A stretch of 64,000 bases of DNA from the NCBI RefSeq assembly GCF_003049505.1, contig NZ_PYWN01000061.1, positions 1 to 64,000 of the forward strand. The letters are read 5' to 3'. Position numbers and translations under genes: made by a program. Source of the DNA: Metasolibacillus meyeri. GTDB lineage: Bacteria > Bacillota > Bacilli > Bacillales_A > Planococcaceae. Positions 26,971-36,007 of the stretch are shown here, piece by piece; the first letter of the stretch is position 1; the number at the start of each line of letters is the position of its first letter. The notes beneath the pieces are model-generated. The model made no database searches. It worked only from the letters and a program-made list of their open reading frames with translations, and was not told the DNA's origin.

Positions 26971-27483
26971 ATGGATTTAAAGCAGTACGTAACAACGGTG
27001 GAAAATTGGCCGAAAGAAGGAATTAGTTTCAAGGATATTACAACAATTATGGATAATGGCCAAGCCTATAAATATGCAACAGATCAAATTGTTACATATG
27101 CAAAAGAGCTAGGTGCAGAAATTATTGTAGGGCCAGAAGCACGTGGCTTTATTATCGGCTGCCCAGTAGCCTATGCATTAGAAATTGGTTTTGCACCCGT
27201 TCGTAAACCAGGTAAATTACCACGTGAAGTAGTGAGCGTTGATTACGGTTTAGAATATGGAAAAGATACATTAACAATGCACCGTGATGCCATTAAGCCA
27301 GGTCAAAAAGTAATGATTTGCGATGATTTATTAGCAACTGGTGGTACGGTAGAAGCAACAATTCGCTTAATTGAGCAATTAGGTGGCACAGTAGTAGGTT
27401 GCGCATTTTTAATCGAGTTGTCTGAATTAAGCGGACGCGAAAAAATTGGCAACTACCCAATTAAAGCATTGATTCAATATTAA
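26971..27483 (+). CDS. apt: Adenine phosphoribosyltransferase
   Basis: This enzyme salvages adenine to AMP using PRPP. At 170 aa it shows the PRPP loop [13 protein letters not shown], the substrate loop [12 protein letters not shown] and an N-terminal [12 protein letters not shown] hood typical of Apt. AAGGAGG just after the recJ stop supports ATG 26971. Its gene precedes relA here as in B. subtilis, linking purine salvage and the stringent response by position only. Confidence 0.97.
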   Translation: MDLKQYVTTVENWPKEGISFKDITTIMDNGQAYKYATDQIVTYAKELGAEIIVGPEARGFIIGCPVAYALEIGFAPVRKPGKLPREVVSVDYGLEYGKDTLTMHRDAIKPGQKVMICDDLLATGGTVEATIRLIEQLGGTVVGCAFLIELSELSGREKIGNYPIKALIQY

Positions 27484-27488
27484 GGATA

Positions 27489-27522
27489 AGGCTGTGTGAA
27501 TTTTTTCGCACGGTCTTTTTTA
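27489..27522 (+). terminator. Terminator of recJ-apt
   Basis: GGCTGTGTGAA pairs, with G-U wobbles, with TTCGCACGGTC and is followed by T6. Confidence 0.65.
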
Positions 27523-27577
27523 TTTGATTAGGCGAATTATGGCTTTTGAACCGTAAAATAGCTAACTACTTTTCAAC

Positions 27578-27658
27578 TTCGTTGGGCGAATTAGCGCATT
27601 GGCTGGGCGAATTTTGATTTTCGTTGGGCGAATTTCACCATTCGTTGGGCAAATCGTG
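27578..27658 (+). repeat. Four-unit array with exact 21-bp period (GGGCGAA core), array 1
   Basis: Units begin at 27578, 27599, 27620 and 27641. Cores are TTCGTTGGGCGAATT, TTGGCTGGGCGAATT, TTCGTTGGGCGAATT and TTCGTTGGGCAAATC. The intervening six bases vary. A fifth, out-of-phase core occurs at 27524-27538. The array lies between apt and relA, after the terminator. Twenty-one bp is two helical turns, so all cores face one side of the helix. Equivalent arrays occur at 37842 and 48095. Confidence 0.85.
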
Positions 27659-27806
27659 GTTTTCTAACTATAAAATCAGCTTTTCCGTTAAAAAAAGTTC
27701 ATAATTATAAACTAAATGCGAACGTGTCTTTACAACAGCTACATATTTTATATAAAATTGAGTTTATACATGAATCGTGAAAATATATGAACAAGGTGGA
27801 TATGCA

Positions 27807-29996
27807 ATGGCGAAAGAACAAATTTTAGCGCCCGAAGATGTTTTCGAGCTCGTTAAATCCTATATGAATAATGAACACGTTGACTTTGTAAAAAAGGCTT
27901 ACGAGGTTGCGAAGGAATCACACAAAGAGCAATTCCGTAGCTCAGGAGAACCATACATTATTCACCCTGTACAAGTAGCAGGAATATTAGCTGAGTTGCA
28001 AATGGACCCGGAAACCGTCGCAGCAGGTTTTTTACATGATGTCGTTGAAGATACACCAATGACGCGTGAAGACTTAGTGCGCGAGTTTAATGAAGAAGTG
28101 GCTATGCTCGTTGATGGTGTAACGAAGCTAGGGAAAATTAAATATATGTCGAAAGAAGAGCAACAAGCTGAAAATCATCGCAAAATGTTTGTGGCGATGG
28201 CACAGGATATTCGTGTTATTTTAATTAAACTAGCTGACCGTCTGCATAATATGCGTACATTAAAGCATTTGCCGACTGAAAAGCAACGCCGCATTTCAAA
28301 TGAAACACTGGAAATTTTTGCGCCTCTTGCCCATCGTTTAGGGATTTCCACAGTGAAATGGGAGCTGGAGGATACGGCATTACGCTATTTAAACCCACAG
28401 CAATATTATCGCATTGTCAGCTTAATGAAGAAAAAACGTGATGAACGTGAAGCGTATTTAGATAATGTGATGGATGAAATTAAATCACAGCTTGATGAGA
28501 TAGAAATTGATGCAGATATATATGGGCGACCAAAGCATATTTATAGCATTTATCGTAAAATGGCGATGCAAAAAAAGCAATTTAATGAAATTTATGACTT
28601 ATTAGCTGTTCGTATTTTAGTAGATAGCATCAAGGACTGCTATGCGGTGCTTGGTATCGTTCACACATTGTGGAAGCCGATGCCAGGTCGCTTTAAAGAT
28701 TATATTGCGATGCCGAAGCAAAATTTATATCAATCTCTGCATACGACAGTGATTGGCCCATATGGTGACCCATTGGAAGTGCAAATTCGTACGAAGGAAA
28801 TGCACAAAATTGCTGAATACGGGATTGCAGCACACTGGGCATATAAAGAAGGCAAAACAGTGGAGCGTAGCAAGGAAAGTATCGATCAAAAATTAAGCTG
28901 GTTCCGTGAAATTTTGGAATTCCAAAATGAATCATCGAATGCTGAAGAATTTATGGAATCATTAAAATTCGATTTATTTTCAGATATGGTCTATGTCTTT
29001 ACACCAAAGGGCGATGTGATTGAGCTTCCAGCAGGCTCTGTACCGATTGATTTTGCTTATCGTGTCCATTCAGAGGTCGGCAATAAAACCATTGGTGCAA
29101 AAGTAAATGGCAAGATGGTTCCGCTGGATACCCCTTTAAAAACAGGGGATATTATTGAGGTAATGACATCGAAGCAATCATTCGGGCCGAGCCGAGATTG
29201 GATTAAAATTGCACAAAGCTCCCAAGCCAAAAATAAAATCAAGCAATACTTCAAGAGAAATTTACGTGAAGATAGCGTGAATAAAGGCAAGGAGTTAATT
29301 GAAAAAGAAATTAAGTCGCAAGAGTTTGTGCTGAAAGATGTTGTGACGCCAGAAAATATGAAGCGAGTCATTGAAAAATTCAACTATACGCATGAGGATG
29401 ACATATATGCAGCTGTTGGTGTAGGTGGTATAACGGCACAGCAAATCGTTAATCGCTTAGCGGAAAAAATGCGTAAAGAGCGTGAGCAAGAGGAAGCGCT
29501 TGAAAAAATCGTCAAAGAAATGCAAAATCCAAAGCCAAAACGCACAACAGAATCGGGTGTTATCGTAAAAGGAATCGATAACTTACTTATTCGCTTGTCA
29601 CGTTGCTGTACACCTGTGCCAGGTGATGAAATTGTTGGCTTTATCACAAAAGGGCGCGGCGTTTCGGTGCATCGAGCAGATTGCCCAAATATTCAAGATG
29701 ATGATAAAGAGCGCTTAATCGCTGTTGAATGGGAAGAAGGTGCAATTGAGCGCAAGCAATACCCTGTCGATATTGAAATTTCCGCCTATGATCGCCACGG
29801 CATTTTAAATGATGTTATGCAAGTCGTGAGCGAGTCAAAAACGAATATTTTAGCTGTTACAGGACGTGCAGATCGAGAAAAAATCGCAACATTGCATTTA
29901 ACTATCTCCATTTCAAGTATTAATGAATTAAATAAAGTCGTTGATAAAATTAAGCAATTGCCTGATGTTTATTCGGTGCAACGTGTCATTAACTAA
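27807..29996 (+). CDS. relA: Bifunctional (p)ppGpp synthetase/hydrolase RelA
   Basis: The long RSH enzyme, 729 aa, makes and degrades the stringent-response alarmone. The HD hydrolase domain is intact ([19 protein letters not shown]), followed by the synthetase domain ([31 protein letters not shown]), TGS ([15 protein letters not shown]), a zinc-finger-type CC motif ([13 protein letters not shown]) and a C-terminal ACT domain. AAGGTGG precedes ATG 27807, so the reading from 27777 is rejected. Both activities should be present, as in B. subtilis Rel. It is followed by a reversed copy of the dispersed repeat. Confidence 0.97.
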   Translation: MAKEQILAPEDVFELVKSYMNNEHVDFVKKAYEVAKESHKEQFRSSGEPYIIHPVQVAGILAELQMDPETVAAGFLHDVVEDTPMTREDLVREFNEEVAMLVDGVTKLGKIKYMSKEEQQAENHRKMFVAMAQDIRVILIKLADRLHNMRTLKHLPTEKQRRISNETLEIFAPLAHRLGISTVKWELEDTALRYLNPQQYYRIVSLMKKKRDEREAYLDNVMDEIKSQLDEIEIDADIYGRPKHIYSIYRKMAMQKKQFNEIYDLLAVRILVDSIKDCYAVLGIVHTLWKPMPGRFKDYIAMPKQNLYQSLHTTVIGPYGDPLEVQIRTKEMHKIAEYGIAAHWAYKEGKTVERSKESIDQKLSWFREILEFQNESSNAEEFMESLKFDLFSDMVYVFTPKGDVIELPAGSVPIDFAYRVHSEVGNKTIGAKVNGKMVPLDTPLKTGDIIEVMTSKQSFGPSRDWIKIAQSSQAKNKIKQYFKRNLREDSVNKGKELIEKEIKSQEFVLKDVVTPENMKRVIEKFNYTHEDDIYAAVGVGGITAQQIVNRLAEKMRKEREQEEALEKIVKEMQNPKPKRTTESGVIVKGIDNLLIRLSRCCTPVPGDEIVGFITKGRGVSVHRADCPNIQDDDKERLIAVEWEEGAIERKQYPVDIEISAYDRHGILNDVMQVVSESKTNILAVTGRADREKIATLHLTISISSINELNKVVDKIKQLPDVYSVQRVIN

Positions 29997-30002
29997 AGTA
30001 AT

Positions 30003-30094
30003 AAAGTGAAACTACCAAGCGTGTTTTATAGGCTGTTGATTTTCCGCTGAAACATTTTTGAAGTGGGAATTTTACAGTCTATTAATACGGAATA
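30003..30094 (-). repeat. Dispersed hairpin-rich repeat, reversed copy
   Basis: Read on the minus strand it follows the copy at 46671-46782: TATTCCGTATTAATAGACTG, a CCCACTTC stretch, ATCAACAGCCTATAAAA and an end in TTGGTAGTTTCACTTTA. It fills most of the relA-dtd gap and carries the upstream part of the dtd leader. Confidence 0.75.
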
Positions 30095-30108
30095 AAAGAG
30101 GGAATCGT

Positions 30109-30549
30109 ATGAAAGTTGTACTTCAACGAGCGAAAAATGCTTCGGTTACAGTGAATGGTCACATTACAGGAGCGATTGACAAAGGCTATGTTTTGTTGGT
30201 CGGCATTACGCATAGCGATACGCTAGAAGATATTCAGTATGTAGCAAAAAAGATAGCAGAATTACGAATTTATGAAGATGAAAATGGTAAGATGAATCGT
30301 TCGATTTTAGAGGAAGGTGGCGCGATTTTATCCATTTCGCAATTTACATTGTATGCGGATATAAAAAAGGGACGTCGCCCAAGCTTTGTGGAAGCGGCAC
30401 GCCCTGACTATGCAGAAGGTTTATGGCAAGCCTTTAACAAAGAGTTAAGCACATATGGTCTGCAAGTTGAAACAGGTGTTTTCGGTGCAATGATGGACGT
30501 TGCACTCGTTAATGACGGCCCTGTAACGATCATTGTGGAGTCGAAGTAA
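30109..30549 (+). CDS. dtd: D-aminoacyl-tRNA deacylase
   Basis: Dtd hydrolyses D-amino acids (and glycine) mischarged on tRNA. At 146 aa it has the two active-site signatures SQFTLYAD and [11 protein letters not shown] 30109 begins [15 protein letters not shown] as in the family, after GAGGGA; the in-frame start at 30058 extends into the repeat. In B. subtilis dtd follows relA as here. Confidence 0.96.
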   Translation: MKVVLQRAKNASVTVNGHITGAIDKGYVLLVGITHSDTLEDIQYVAKKIAELRIYEDENGKMNRSILEEGGAILSISQFTLYADIKKGRRPSFVEAARPDYAEGLWQAFNKELSTYGLQVETGVFGAMMDVALVNDGPVTIIVESK

Positions 30550-30551
30550 AG

Positions 30552-30601
30552 AATGGCTGTCATGAAAGCTTGCTGGAAGCAAGTTTTTTGTGACAGCCAT
30601 T
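30552..30601 (+). terminator. Terminator of dtd
   Basis: Outer arms AATGGCTGTCA / TGACAGCCATT enclose an inner stem GCTTGC / GCAAG followed by T6. The inner hairpin and T run are the likely terminator. Confidence 0.75.
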
Positions 30602-30690
30602 GCTGTATGAACATTTAGTTCTCGTGCTATAATAGGAAGAGAAAACATAGAATAATTGTATGGAAATGGAGAAAGAAGGGATGTGAAAAG

Positions 30691-31944
30691 ATGAAATTAT
30701 CCTTAAAAAATATAGGGAAAATTAAAGAGGCATCCGTTGAAATAAAAGGTATAACAGTAATTGCTGGGGAAAATGATACTGGTAAAAGTACAGTAGGGAA
30801 AACATTGTTTGCAGTGTTTAATAGTTTTTATCAGATTGAGGAACAGATTAAGCGAGAGCGTGTTAAAAGTGTGGCGGATATTCTTGAAAGGTTATACAAA
30901 AAACAAGCTAATATACTCTTTATTCATACAGAAAATTTAGCAGAAACGATTGTTCGTGATGTATGGGGGTATTTATCTGATAAAACAGTTAATAAAGATG
31001 AATTAATAAAAAAAATTATAGGATTTACATCTTTACATGAAGATGTATTTTTAGATGAGGCTTGTAAAGACATATTAACAATATTAAATATACCAAACGA
31101 AGATATTATCAAAGCCATTTTAAATAAAAAATTAGATGTAGAGTTTAACGGTCAAATCAATAATATCTTTACAGAAGAAATTGGTTTAATTCAATTTTCG
31201 ATTAAAGAGTCTATTATGTCTATTTCTTTAAAAGATGATAGTGTAGTGGAGGTTGAAAATATTATCCCTCTACAAACTGAAGCTATTTACATTGATAATC
31301 CATTTGTGTTAGATGAAGCAAGCAATATGCCATATTCTCAAGTTCATCATAGCTATACACATCATCGGAATCATTTGAAAAGCAAACTATTGATGGAAAA
31401 AAGTGAAGTGAAGGTCATTAACGAAATTATTACGACAAATAAATTTGAACATATTTATAACAAGATTAATGCTGTTTGTAGTGGCGATGTTGTCAAAACT
31501 CAACGTTCAGGAGTTGGCTACAGAAAACGTAGCACAGAGAAAGTTTTAGATGTACGAAACCTGTCATCAGGTTTAAAAACATTTATTATTTTAAAAACTT
31601 TATTGACGAATGATATATTAAAGCCCAATGGTACGATTATTTTGGACGAGCCTGAAATCCACTTACATCCAGAATGGCAATTATTATTTGCTGAACTAAT
31701 CGTGCTGATTCAAAAAGAATTTAGTATGCATATTTTATTAACTACTCACAGTCCTTATTTTTTAAATGCGATTGAAGTATACTCGGCTAAACATGGGGTT
31801 GCGGATAAATGTAAATATTATTTAGCAACTGTAAAAGAGGATTCTTCTTTGATTGAAGATGTGTCAGATAATATCGAAATGATTTATAGCAAATTAGCAA
31901 GACCTCTTCAAGATTTAGAAAATGAGAGGTATCAGGATGATTAA
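30691..31944 (+). CDS. ABC/AAA-type ATPase, first gene of cassette B
   Basis: A free-standing AAA_21/OLD-like ATPase, 417 aa. It opens with MKLSLKNIGKIKEASVEI and Walker A GENDTGKST near residue 32. A helical insertion of about 230 residues follows, then a clear ABC signature RNLSSGLKT, Walker B TIILDEPEIHLHPEW and switch His LLTTHSPYFLNAIE. The last 60 residues are unique. A TGCTATAAT extended -10 at 30625-30633 gives it its own promoter. The next gene starts inside its end (ATG 31937), so the products are coupled. It differs from the cassette A ATPase in length and signature. The canonical DEPEIHLHPEWQ is shared with OLD, Gabija GajA and Septu PtuA ATPases. Conflict or defence function is inferred. 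Confidence 0.82.
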   Translation: MKLSLKNIGKIKEASVEIKGITVIAGENDTGKSTVGKTLFAVFNSFYQIEEQIKRERVKSVADILERLYKKQANILFIHTENLAETIVRDVWGYLSDKTVNKDELIKKIIGFTSLHEDVFLDEACKDILTILNIPNEDIIKAILNKKLDVEFNGQINNIFTEEIGLIQFSIKESIMSISLKDDSVVEVENIIPLQTEAIYIDNPFVLDEASNMPYSQVHHSYTHHRNHLKSKLLMEKSEVKVINEIITTNKFEHIYNKINAVCSGDVVKTQRSGVGYRKRSTEKVLDVRNLSSGLKTFIILKTLLTNDILKPNGTIILDEPEIHLHPEWQLLFAELIVLIQKEFSMHILLTTHSPYFLNAIEVYSAKHGVADKCKYYLATVKEDSSLIEDVSDNIEMIYSKLARPLQDLENERYQDD

Positions 31945-32481
31945 TATTGAAGATTTTCCTATTTTCCAAAATAATCTTTTATCGTTAAAAGAATTATCTA
32001 AAGATGACGGCGATAAGAATAATATTATTTATATGACCAACTCTGAAGTATTGGCTGTAGATTTCGATCAAGTAAAGACGCAATATACGAATGAGTTAGG
32101 GTTGTCAGAGGAGGTCGCATCATCCTGCGATGCTATCACTTATCATGCAAATCATATTACGTTTGTTGAGTTTAAAAATGGCAATATGAAGAATGCAAAA
32201 GCGAATGTGAAAAGTAAAATTAAAGATAGCCTATTGATTTTTTGTGATATAACGAATACAAAAATTATTGATACACGTGAAAAAGTTGATTTCATTTTGG
32301 TATATAATCAAGAGAAAAATCCAGCATCAAATCAAGAGATACTATTGCTAAATATTTTTTAGCAAAAGGAAAACAGGAGCTTATTCGATTCGATTTAGAA
32401 CGATTTCAAAAGCTGTATTTTAGGAAAGTGCATACTTACACAGAAAAAGAATTTGAGAAACTATTTGTCAGCCTTATGTAA
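31937..32481 (+). pseudogene. Small PD-(D/E)XK-like partner of cassette B, frameshifted near its 3' end
   Basis: The first 136 or so residues run in one frame and contain CDAITYHANHITFVEFKNG: D65, then 12 residues, then E78-F-K80, the same layout as in cassette A's small protein and as PD-(D/E)XK nucleases. The frame stops at TAG 32360. Adding one base near 32321-32335 joins it to SRDTIAKYFLAKGKQELIRFDLERFQ and so on, ending at TAA 32479-32481, for about 181 aa. The active-site part precedes the break, so a truncated protein could still fold. AGAGGT upstream of ATG 31937, with an eight-base overlap of the ATPase end, sets the start. Decay versus consensus error is open. Confidence 0.7.
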
Positions 32482-32516
32482 TAGCCTTTCAATTAAATCT
32501 TCACGGTTCAAAAACA

Positions 32517-32553
32517 AAAACTGAGTAGCAAGATGTCTCCGCTACTCAGTTTC
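32517..32553. terminator. Bidirectional terminator between cassette B and the amidase gene
   Basis: CTGAGTAGC (32521-32529) pairs with GCTACTCAG (32541-32549), flanked by A5 on the left and TTTCTT on the right. Confidence 0.75.
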
Positions 32554-32554
32554 T

Positions 32555-34135
32555 TCATTGATTAAAATAAGCCAACAATCCTTGATAAATCCCGAGCGTT
32601 GCTTGCTCGCGGTAATAATCGGTTGTGATAGTTGCTTCCTCTGCTGCATTGCTTAAATAGCCTAGCTCAATTAAAATCGCACTTTGGTGATTTTCTCGTA
32701 GCACTAGGAAATTGCCGAATTGTGCACCACGGCTACGTAAATTCACCGTGCCTTCAAGCCCTTGCTGTACGGCTTCTGCAAGCCCTCTATTCGTATCTCC
32801 ATAGTAATACGTTGTAAAGCCTGTAACTGAGCTTACTTCATTGGCATCGTAGTGAAGGCTAATAAATGCATCTGCATTCGCTTGATGCCCAACAGCTATA
32901 CGTTTGCGTAAATCAACGAAAACATCTGCTTCACGTGTTAATTCAACATTGGCGCCTGCTGCCCGCAATTTTGATTTTAGTAACTCGGCAGTTTGCAGTG
33001 TCAACCCTTTTTCGTACGTACCGCGAACACCTGTCGTACCAGGGTCATTGCCACCGTGTCCAGGGTCAATGACGATTGTTAATCCTTGTAGTGTACCCTC
33101 TTTACGTGCTTTTGGTGTATTCGCTTTATTTGCTTCATTTTGTGAGGCTGAAACGACCCAATTTGCAACATACGCTTCTTTTTCTCCAACAGCGACTTTA
33201 TACCATTCGCCTTCTTTCTCAATGATTGTATATTGTTGTCCAGCGTCTGCGCGGTGAACAACGGCTGATGATGTAGAGGCTTGTTCACGTAAGTTTGTGC
33301 CATTATAAATAATTGTGACACTTTCCGTAATTGGTGTTAATGGGTCAGCTGGTGTTTCTTGTTGCACTGTAAATGTGCCGTAAAAGCTATAAATCCAACC
33401 TGATTTTTTTTTCGAGTATTGGATTTCAACCCAATTATTTTTACGGCTTAATACTTTATATTGTTGATCTTTCGTTGCCACACCTAATATTTTAGATGTT
33501 GAGCTTGCCTTTTTACGGACATTGACGCTGTCGACAACAATGGTAAAGGTATTAGGGTCGTTTTCTACTGTATCTGTAGATGGTTGCTTTTCTTCTTTTT
33601 GCTCTTGATTCTGTTCTTGCTCTGGTGCAGGTGTCGGCTGTTTGTCATTGACGGTGATATACAATGTGGAAACCCAGCCAATCACATTTCCATATTGAAT
33701 TTCAGCCCATTCCTGCTGCTGCCCAAGCAGCTGTGCCTCAGTGCCTAGTGAAAGCTGTGTCAAGACCGTCGCAGATAAGGATGGCTCTGAGCGGACATTG
33801 AGCTTGTCTACTTGTGCAATAACGACTTGCTGATTTGTATTTGGTTGTTCAGACACTGTTGCCTGTTTGATGAGCCATTTGGCTACCCAACCTTCCTTGC
33901 TATTAACCGTCACATGCATCCAATCGCCTCGTTCCTCAACTGAGGAAAGCAGCTGACCTTCTTTTAATGTTTCTAAAATTGGATAGGATAGACCAGGCCC
34001 TTCACGTAAATATAAAATTTCAGCGTTGACTATGTAATCATCTTTAGCAGCCTTGACACTGTGTGTTGTCGTTGGCGGTACCATCGCTAAAATAAGCATG
34101 ATGCAAATCGTCCATAAAATAAAAGCTTTTTTCAC
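32555..34135 (-). CDS. SH3b-containing N-acetylmuramoyl-L-alanine amidase, YrvJ-like
   Basis: This secreted cell-wall hydrolase of 526 aa has a signal peptide (MKKAFILWTICIMLILAMVP) and four bacterial SH3 repeats (each with a V-LN-R-PS pattern and a WV-SKEGW-like end), separated by a low-complexity E/Q linker after the second. The C-terminal Amidase_3 domain has zinc-ligand motifs IDPGHGG, an early Glu (RGTYEKGLTL) and ISLHYDA. The start is GTG 34135 with AAAGGAG eight bases upstream; no ATG is better placed. yrvJ occupies the same slot between dtd and hisS in B. subtilis. Here it is transcribed divergently from the hisS leader. Confidence 0.9.
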   Translation of the reverse strand: MKKAFILWTICIMLILAMVPPTTTHSVKAAKDDYIVNAEILYLREGPGLSYPILETLKEGQLLSSVEERGDWMHVTVNSKEGWVAKWLIKQATVSEQPNTNQQVVIAQVDKLNVRSEPSLSATVLTQLSLGTEAQLLGQQQEWAEIQYGNVIGWVSTLYITVNDKQPTPAPEQEQNQEQKEEKQPSTDTVENDPNTFTIVVDSVNVRKKASSTSKILGVATKDQQYKVLSRKNNWVEIQYSKKKSGWIYSFYGTFTVQQETPADPLTPITESVTIIYNGTNLREQASTSSAVVHRADAGQQYTIIEKEGEWYKVAVGEKEAYVANWVVSASQNEANKANTPKARKEGTLQGLTIVIDPGHGGNDPGTTGVRGTYEKGLTLQTAELLKSKLRAAGANVELTREADVFVDLRKRIAVGHQANADAFISLHYDANEVSSVTGFTTYYYGDTNRGLAEAVQQGLEGTVNLRSRGAQFGNFLVLRENHQSAILIELGYLSNAAEEATITTDYYREQATLGIYQGLLAYFNQ

Positions 34136-34224
34136 TATAGCAACTCCTTTCCATAACTAAAGGCTACGATATTCATATTGTAAAAGCATTTCGCCATGAA
34201 AATCTATAGTTTTTTTGAAAATGG

Positions 34225-34253
34225 TTGACAAGTCCCGTATACATCATTATGAT
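34225..34253 (+). promoter_or_regulatory. SigA promoter of the hisS T-box leader
   Basis: TTGACA (34225-34230) and TATGAT (34248-34253) are 17 bases apart, close to the SigA consensus. Transcription should start near 34260. Confidence 0.85.
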
Positions 34254-34259
34254 AAAGTA

Positions 34260-34552
34260 TAAATTCAAAAACAAATCGCCAGTGACCAAGCAAGTAGCAA
34301 TAACTAGGGCTGACACAGAGAGGGAAAAACATCGGCTGCAATTTTTCCTACAGTACGTTCATTGTGAATAACACTTGAGAGGCTTTTTCTCGAAATGCAT
34401 CTTGCATAGTAGGGAAAAACGGAATCGGCCGTTATCCGATTATCGAGAGGGTGTAATATTTTTTACGCCAACTAGGGTGGAACCGCGGAAGTATGGATAC
34501 AGCTTTCGTCCCTTGCATTATTGTGCAGGGGACGAGGGCTTTTTTTATTTTC
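34260..34552 (+). ncRNA. T-box leader controlling hisS
   Basis: The tRNA-sensing leader RNA contains the T-box sequence AGGGTGGAACCGCGG exactly (34474-34488). A terminator follows: CGTCCCTTGCA (34507-34517) pairs with TGCAGGGGACG (34524-34534), then T7 at 34540-34546. The upstream part forms a long stem-loop I. CAC at 34372-34374 (in AATAACACTTG) is the likely histidine specifier, but I cannot fold the stem with certainty; GACAC near 34312 is a second candidate. Uncharged tRNA-His would stabilise the antiterminator and let hisS, and perhaps aspS, be transcribed. Confidence 0.9.
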
Positions 34553-34574
34553 TAAAAAGAGAGGGGAACTTATC

Positions 34575-35849
34575 ATGAGTTTTAAAGTACCTAGAGGAAC
34601 GCAAGATATTTTACCAGGCCAATCTGAAAAATGGCAGCTAATTGAAGAGAAAATTCGTGAATTATGCCATCTTTATCGCTATAAAGAAATTCGTACACCG
34701 ATGTTTGAAGCGACGGAGCTATTCCAACGAGGTGTAGGAGATACGACAGATATCGTGCAAAAGGAAATGTATACCTTTGAAGATCGTGGAGGACGTTCTT
34801 TAACGCTTCGACCAGAGGGAACAGCTTCAGCCGTACGTGCCTATGTGGAGCATAAAATGTTTGGTCAGCCGGATCAACCGGTCAAGCTTTCCTATATGGG
34901 ACCAATGTTCCGCTACGAGCGCCAGCAAGCTGGACGCTATCGTCAATTCGTGCAATTTGGGGTTGAGGCAATTGGCTCAGCTGATCCAGCCATTGATGCG
35001 GAAGTAATTGCATTAGTAATGGATATTTATAGCACAGTTGGTTTAAAAGATATTAAGCTCGTACTGAATTCATTAGGGGATAAAGAAACGCGGGACGCAC
35101 ACCGTCAGGCATTAATCGAGCATTTCCAGCCAAGTATTGGGGAGTTTTGTTCGGATTGTCAATCGCGTTTAGAGAAAAATCCTTTGCGCATTTTGGATTG
35201 CAAAGTGGATCGGGAACATCCGTTAATGGCATCAGCACCAGCATTGCCTGATTATTTAACAGCAGATTCAGCAGCCTACTTTGCGAAAGTGAAAATGTAC
35301 TTAGATGCGTTAGGTATTGCTTATGAAATTGATCCAAACTTAGTGCGCGGGCTTGATTATTATAATCACACGACATTCGAAATTATGTCGACAGCAGCAG
35401 GCTTTGGTGCAATTACGACACTTTGTGGTGGCGGTCGTTACAACGGATTAGTTGAGGACATTGGCGGACCAGATATGCCAGGTATTGGCTTTGCACTGTC
35501 CATCGAGCGTCTGTTATTAGCGCTTGAAGCAGAGGGTGTGGAATTGGATGTGAAAGATGAGCTTGATTTATTCGTTGTTGCGCTTGATGATGAAGCGAAG
35601 GTGAAGGCAGCAGAATTAATTAGCTCTTTCCGTGCAAAAGGTATTTCCGCAGATATGGATTATATCGATCGTAAAATGAAAGCACAAATGAAGGCGGCTG
35701 ACCGTTTAGGCGCAAAATTTGTATTAGTTTTAGGTGAAACGGAGCTTGCAGAGGCAGCGGCGAATGTTAAAACAATGGCAACAGGTGACCAACAAAAAGT
35801 TGCCTTCCATGATTTAGTGAACTATTTATCCCGTATTAACAGGTTGTAA
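34575..35849 (+). CDS. hisS: Histidyl-tRNA synthetase
   Basis: HisRS, 424 aa, a class II synthetase. Motif 2 ([15 protein letters not shown]), the histidine-binding stretches [14 protein letters not shown] and GGGRYNGL, and the C-terminal anticodon-binding domain are present. GAGGGGAAC precedes ATG 34575; the upstream frame is T-box RNA. The last six residues, SRINRL, and the stop are encoded by the left edge of a dispersed repeat, so the native C-terminus was replaced or extended by it. Expression is governed by the T-box. aspS follows 158 bases on, across the repeat. Confidence 0.96.
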   Translation: MSFKVPRGTQDILPGQSEKWQLIEEKIRELCHLYRYKEIRTPMFEATELFQRGVGDTTDIVQKEMYTFEDRGGRSLTLRPEGTASAVRAYVEHKMFGQPDQPVKLSYMGPMFRYERQQAGRYRQFVQFGVEAIGSADPAIDAEVIALVMDIYSTVGLKDIKLVLNSLGDKETRDAHRQALIEHFQPSIGEFCSDCQSRLEKNPLRILDCKVDREHPLMASAPALPDYLTADSAAYFAKVKMYLDALGIAYEIDPNLVRGLDYYNHTTFEIMSTAAGFGAITTLCGGGRYNGLVEDIGGPDMPGIGFALSIERLLLALEAEGVELDVKDELDLFVVALDDEAKVKAAELISSFRAKGISADMDYIDRKMKAQMKAADRLGAKFVLVLGETELAEAAANVKTMATGDQQKVAFHDLVNYLSRINRL

Positions 35850-35976
35850 GATTGCCGCTTAAAACATAAGGTGAAACTAAAATTTTAGTGGGGGATCAAC
35901 AGCCTGTAAAAACCCGATTGGTGAAACTATTAATCAGTGGGGGAGAAAAAACCCACTGATTGAAGGCTCACTTTAC
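35827..35976 (+). repeat. Dispersed hairpin-rich repeat, long copy overlapping the hisS stop
   Basis: It begins TATCCCGTATTAACAGG inside the hisS coding end, continues with a GTGGGGGATCAACAGCCTG stretch and ends CCCACTGATTGAAGGCTCACTTTAC. It contains internal arms (AATCAGTGGG / CCCACTGATT) that form a strong hairpin. It is the longest of five copies and lies wholly between the hisS and aspS reading frames apart from the shared end. Confidence 0.8.
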
Positions 35977-36007
35977 TAGGACAGAAATAAATTTGGAGGA
36001 ATCGATA

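Noticed and set aside
27578-27658. CRISPR-like array
   Set aside because: Repeats are about 15 bases with six-base variable filler, four units only, and there are no cas genes. Spacers are far too short.
34375-34578. Open frame in the hisS leader
   Set aside because: It lies wholly within the T-box RNA, including the terminator, and has no ribosome site.
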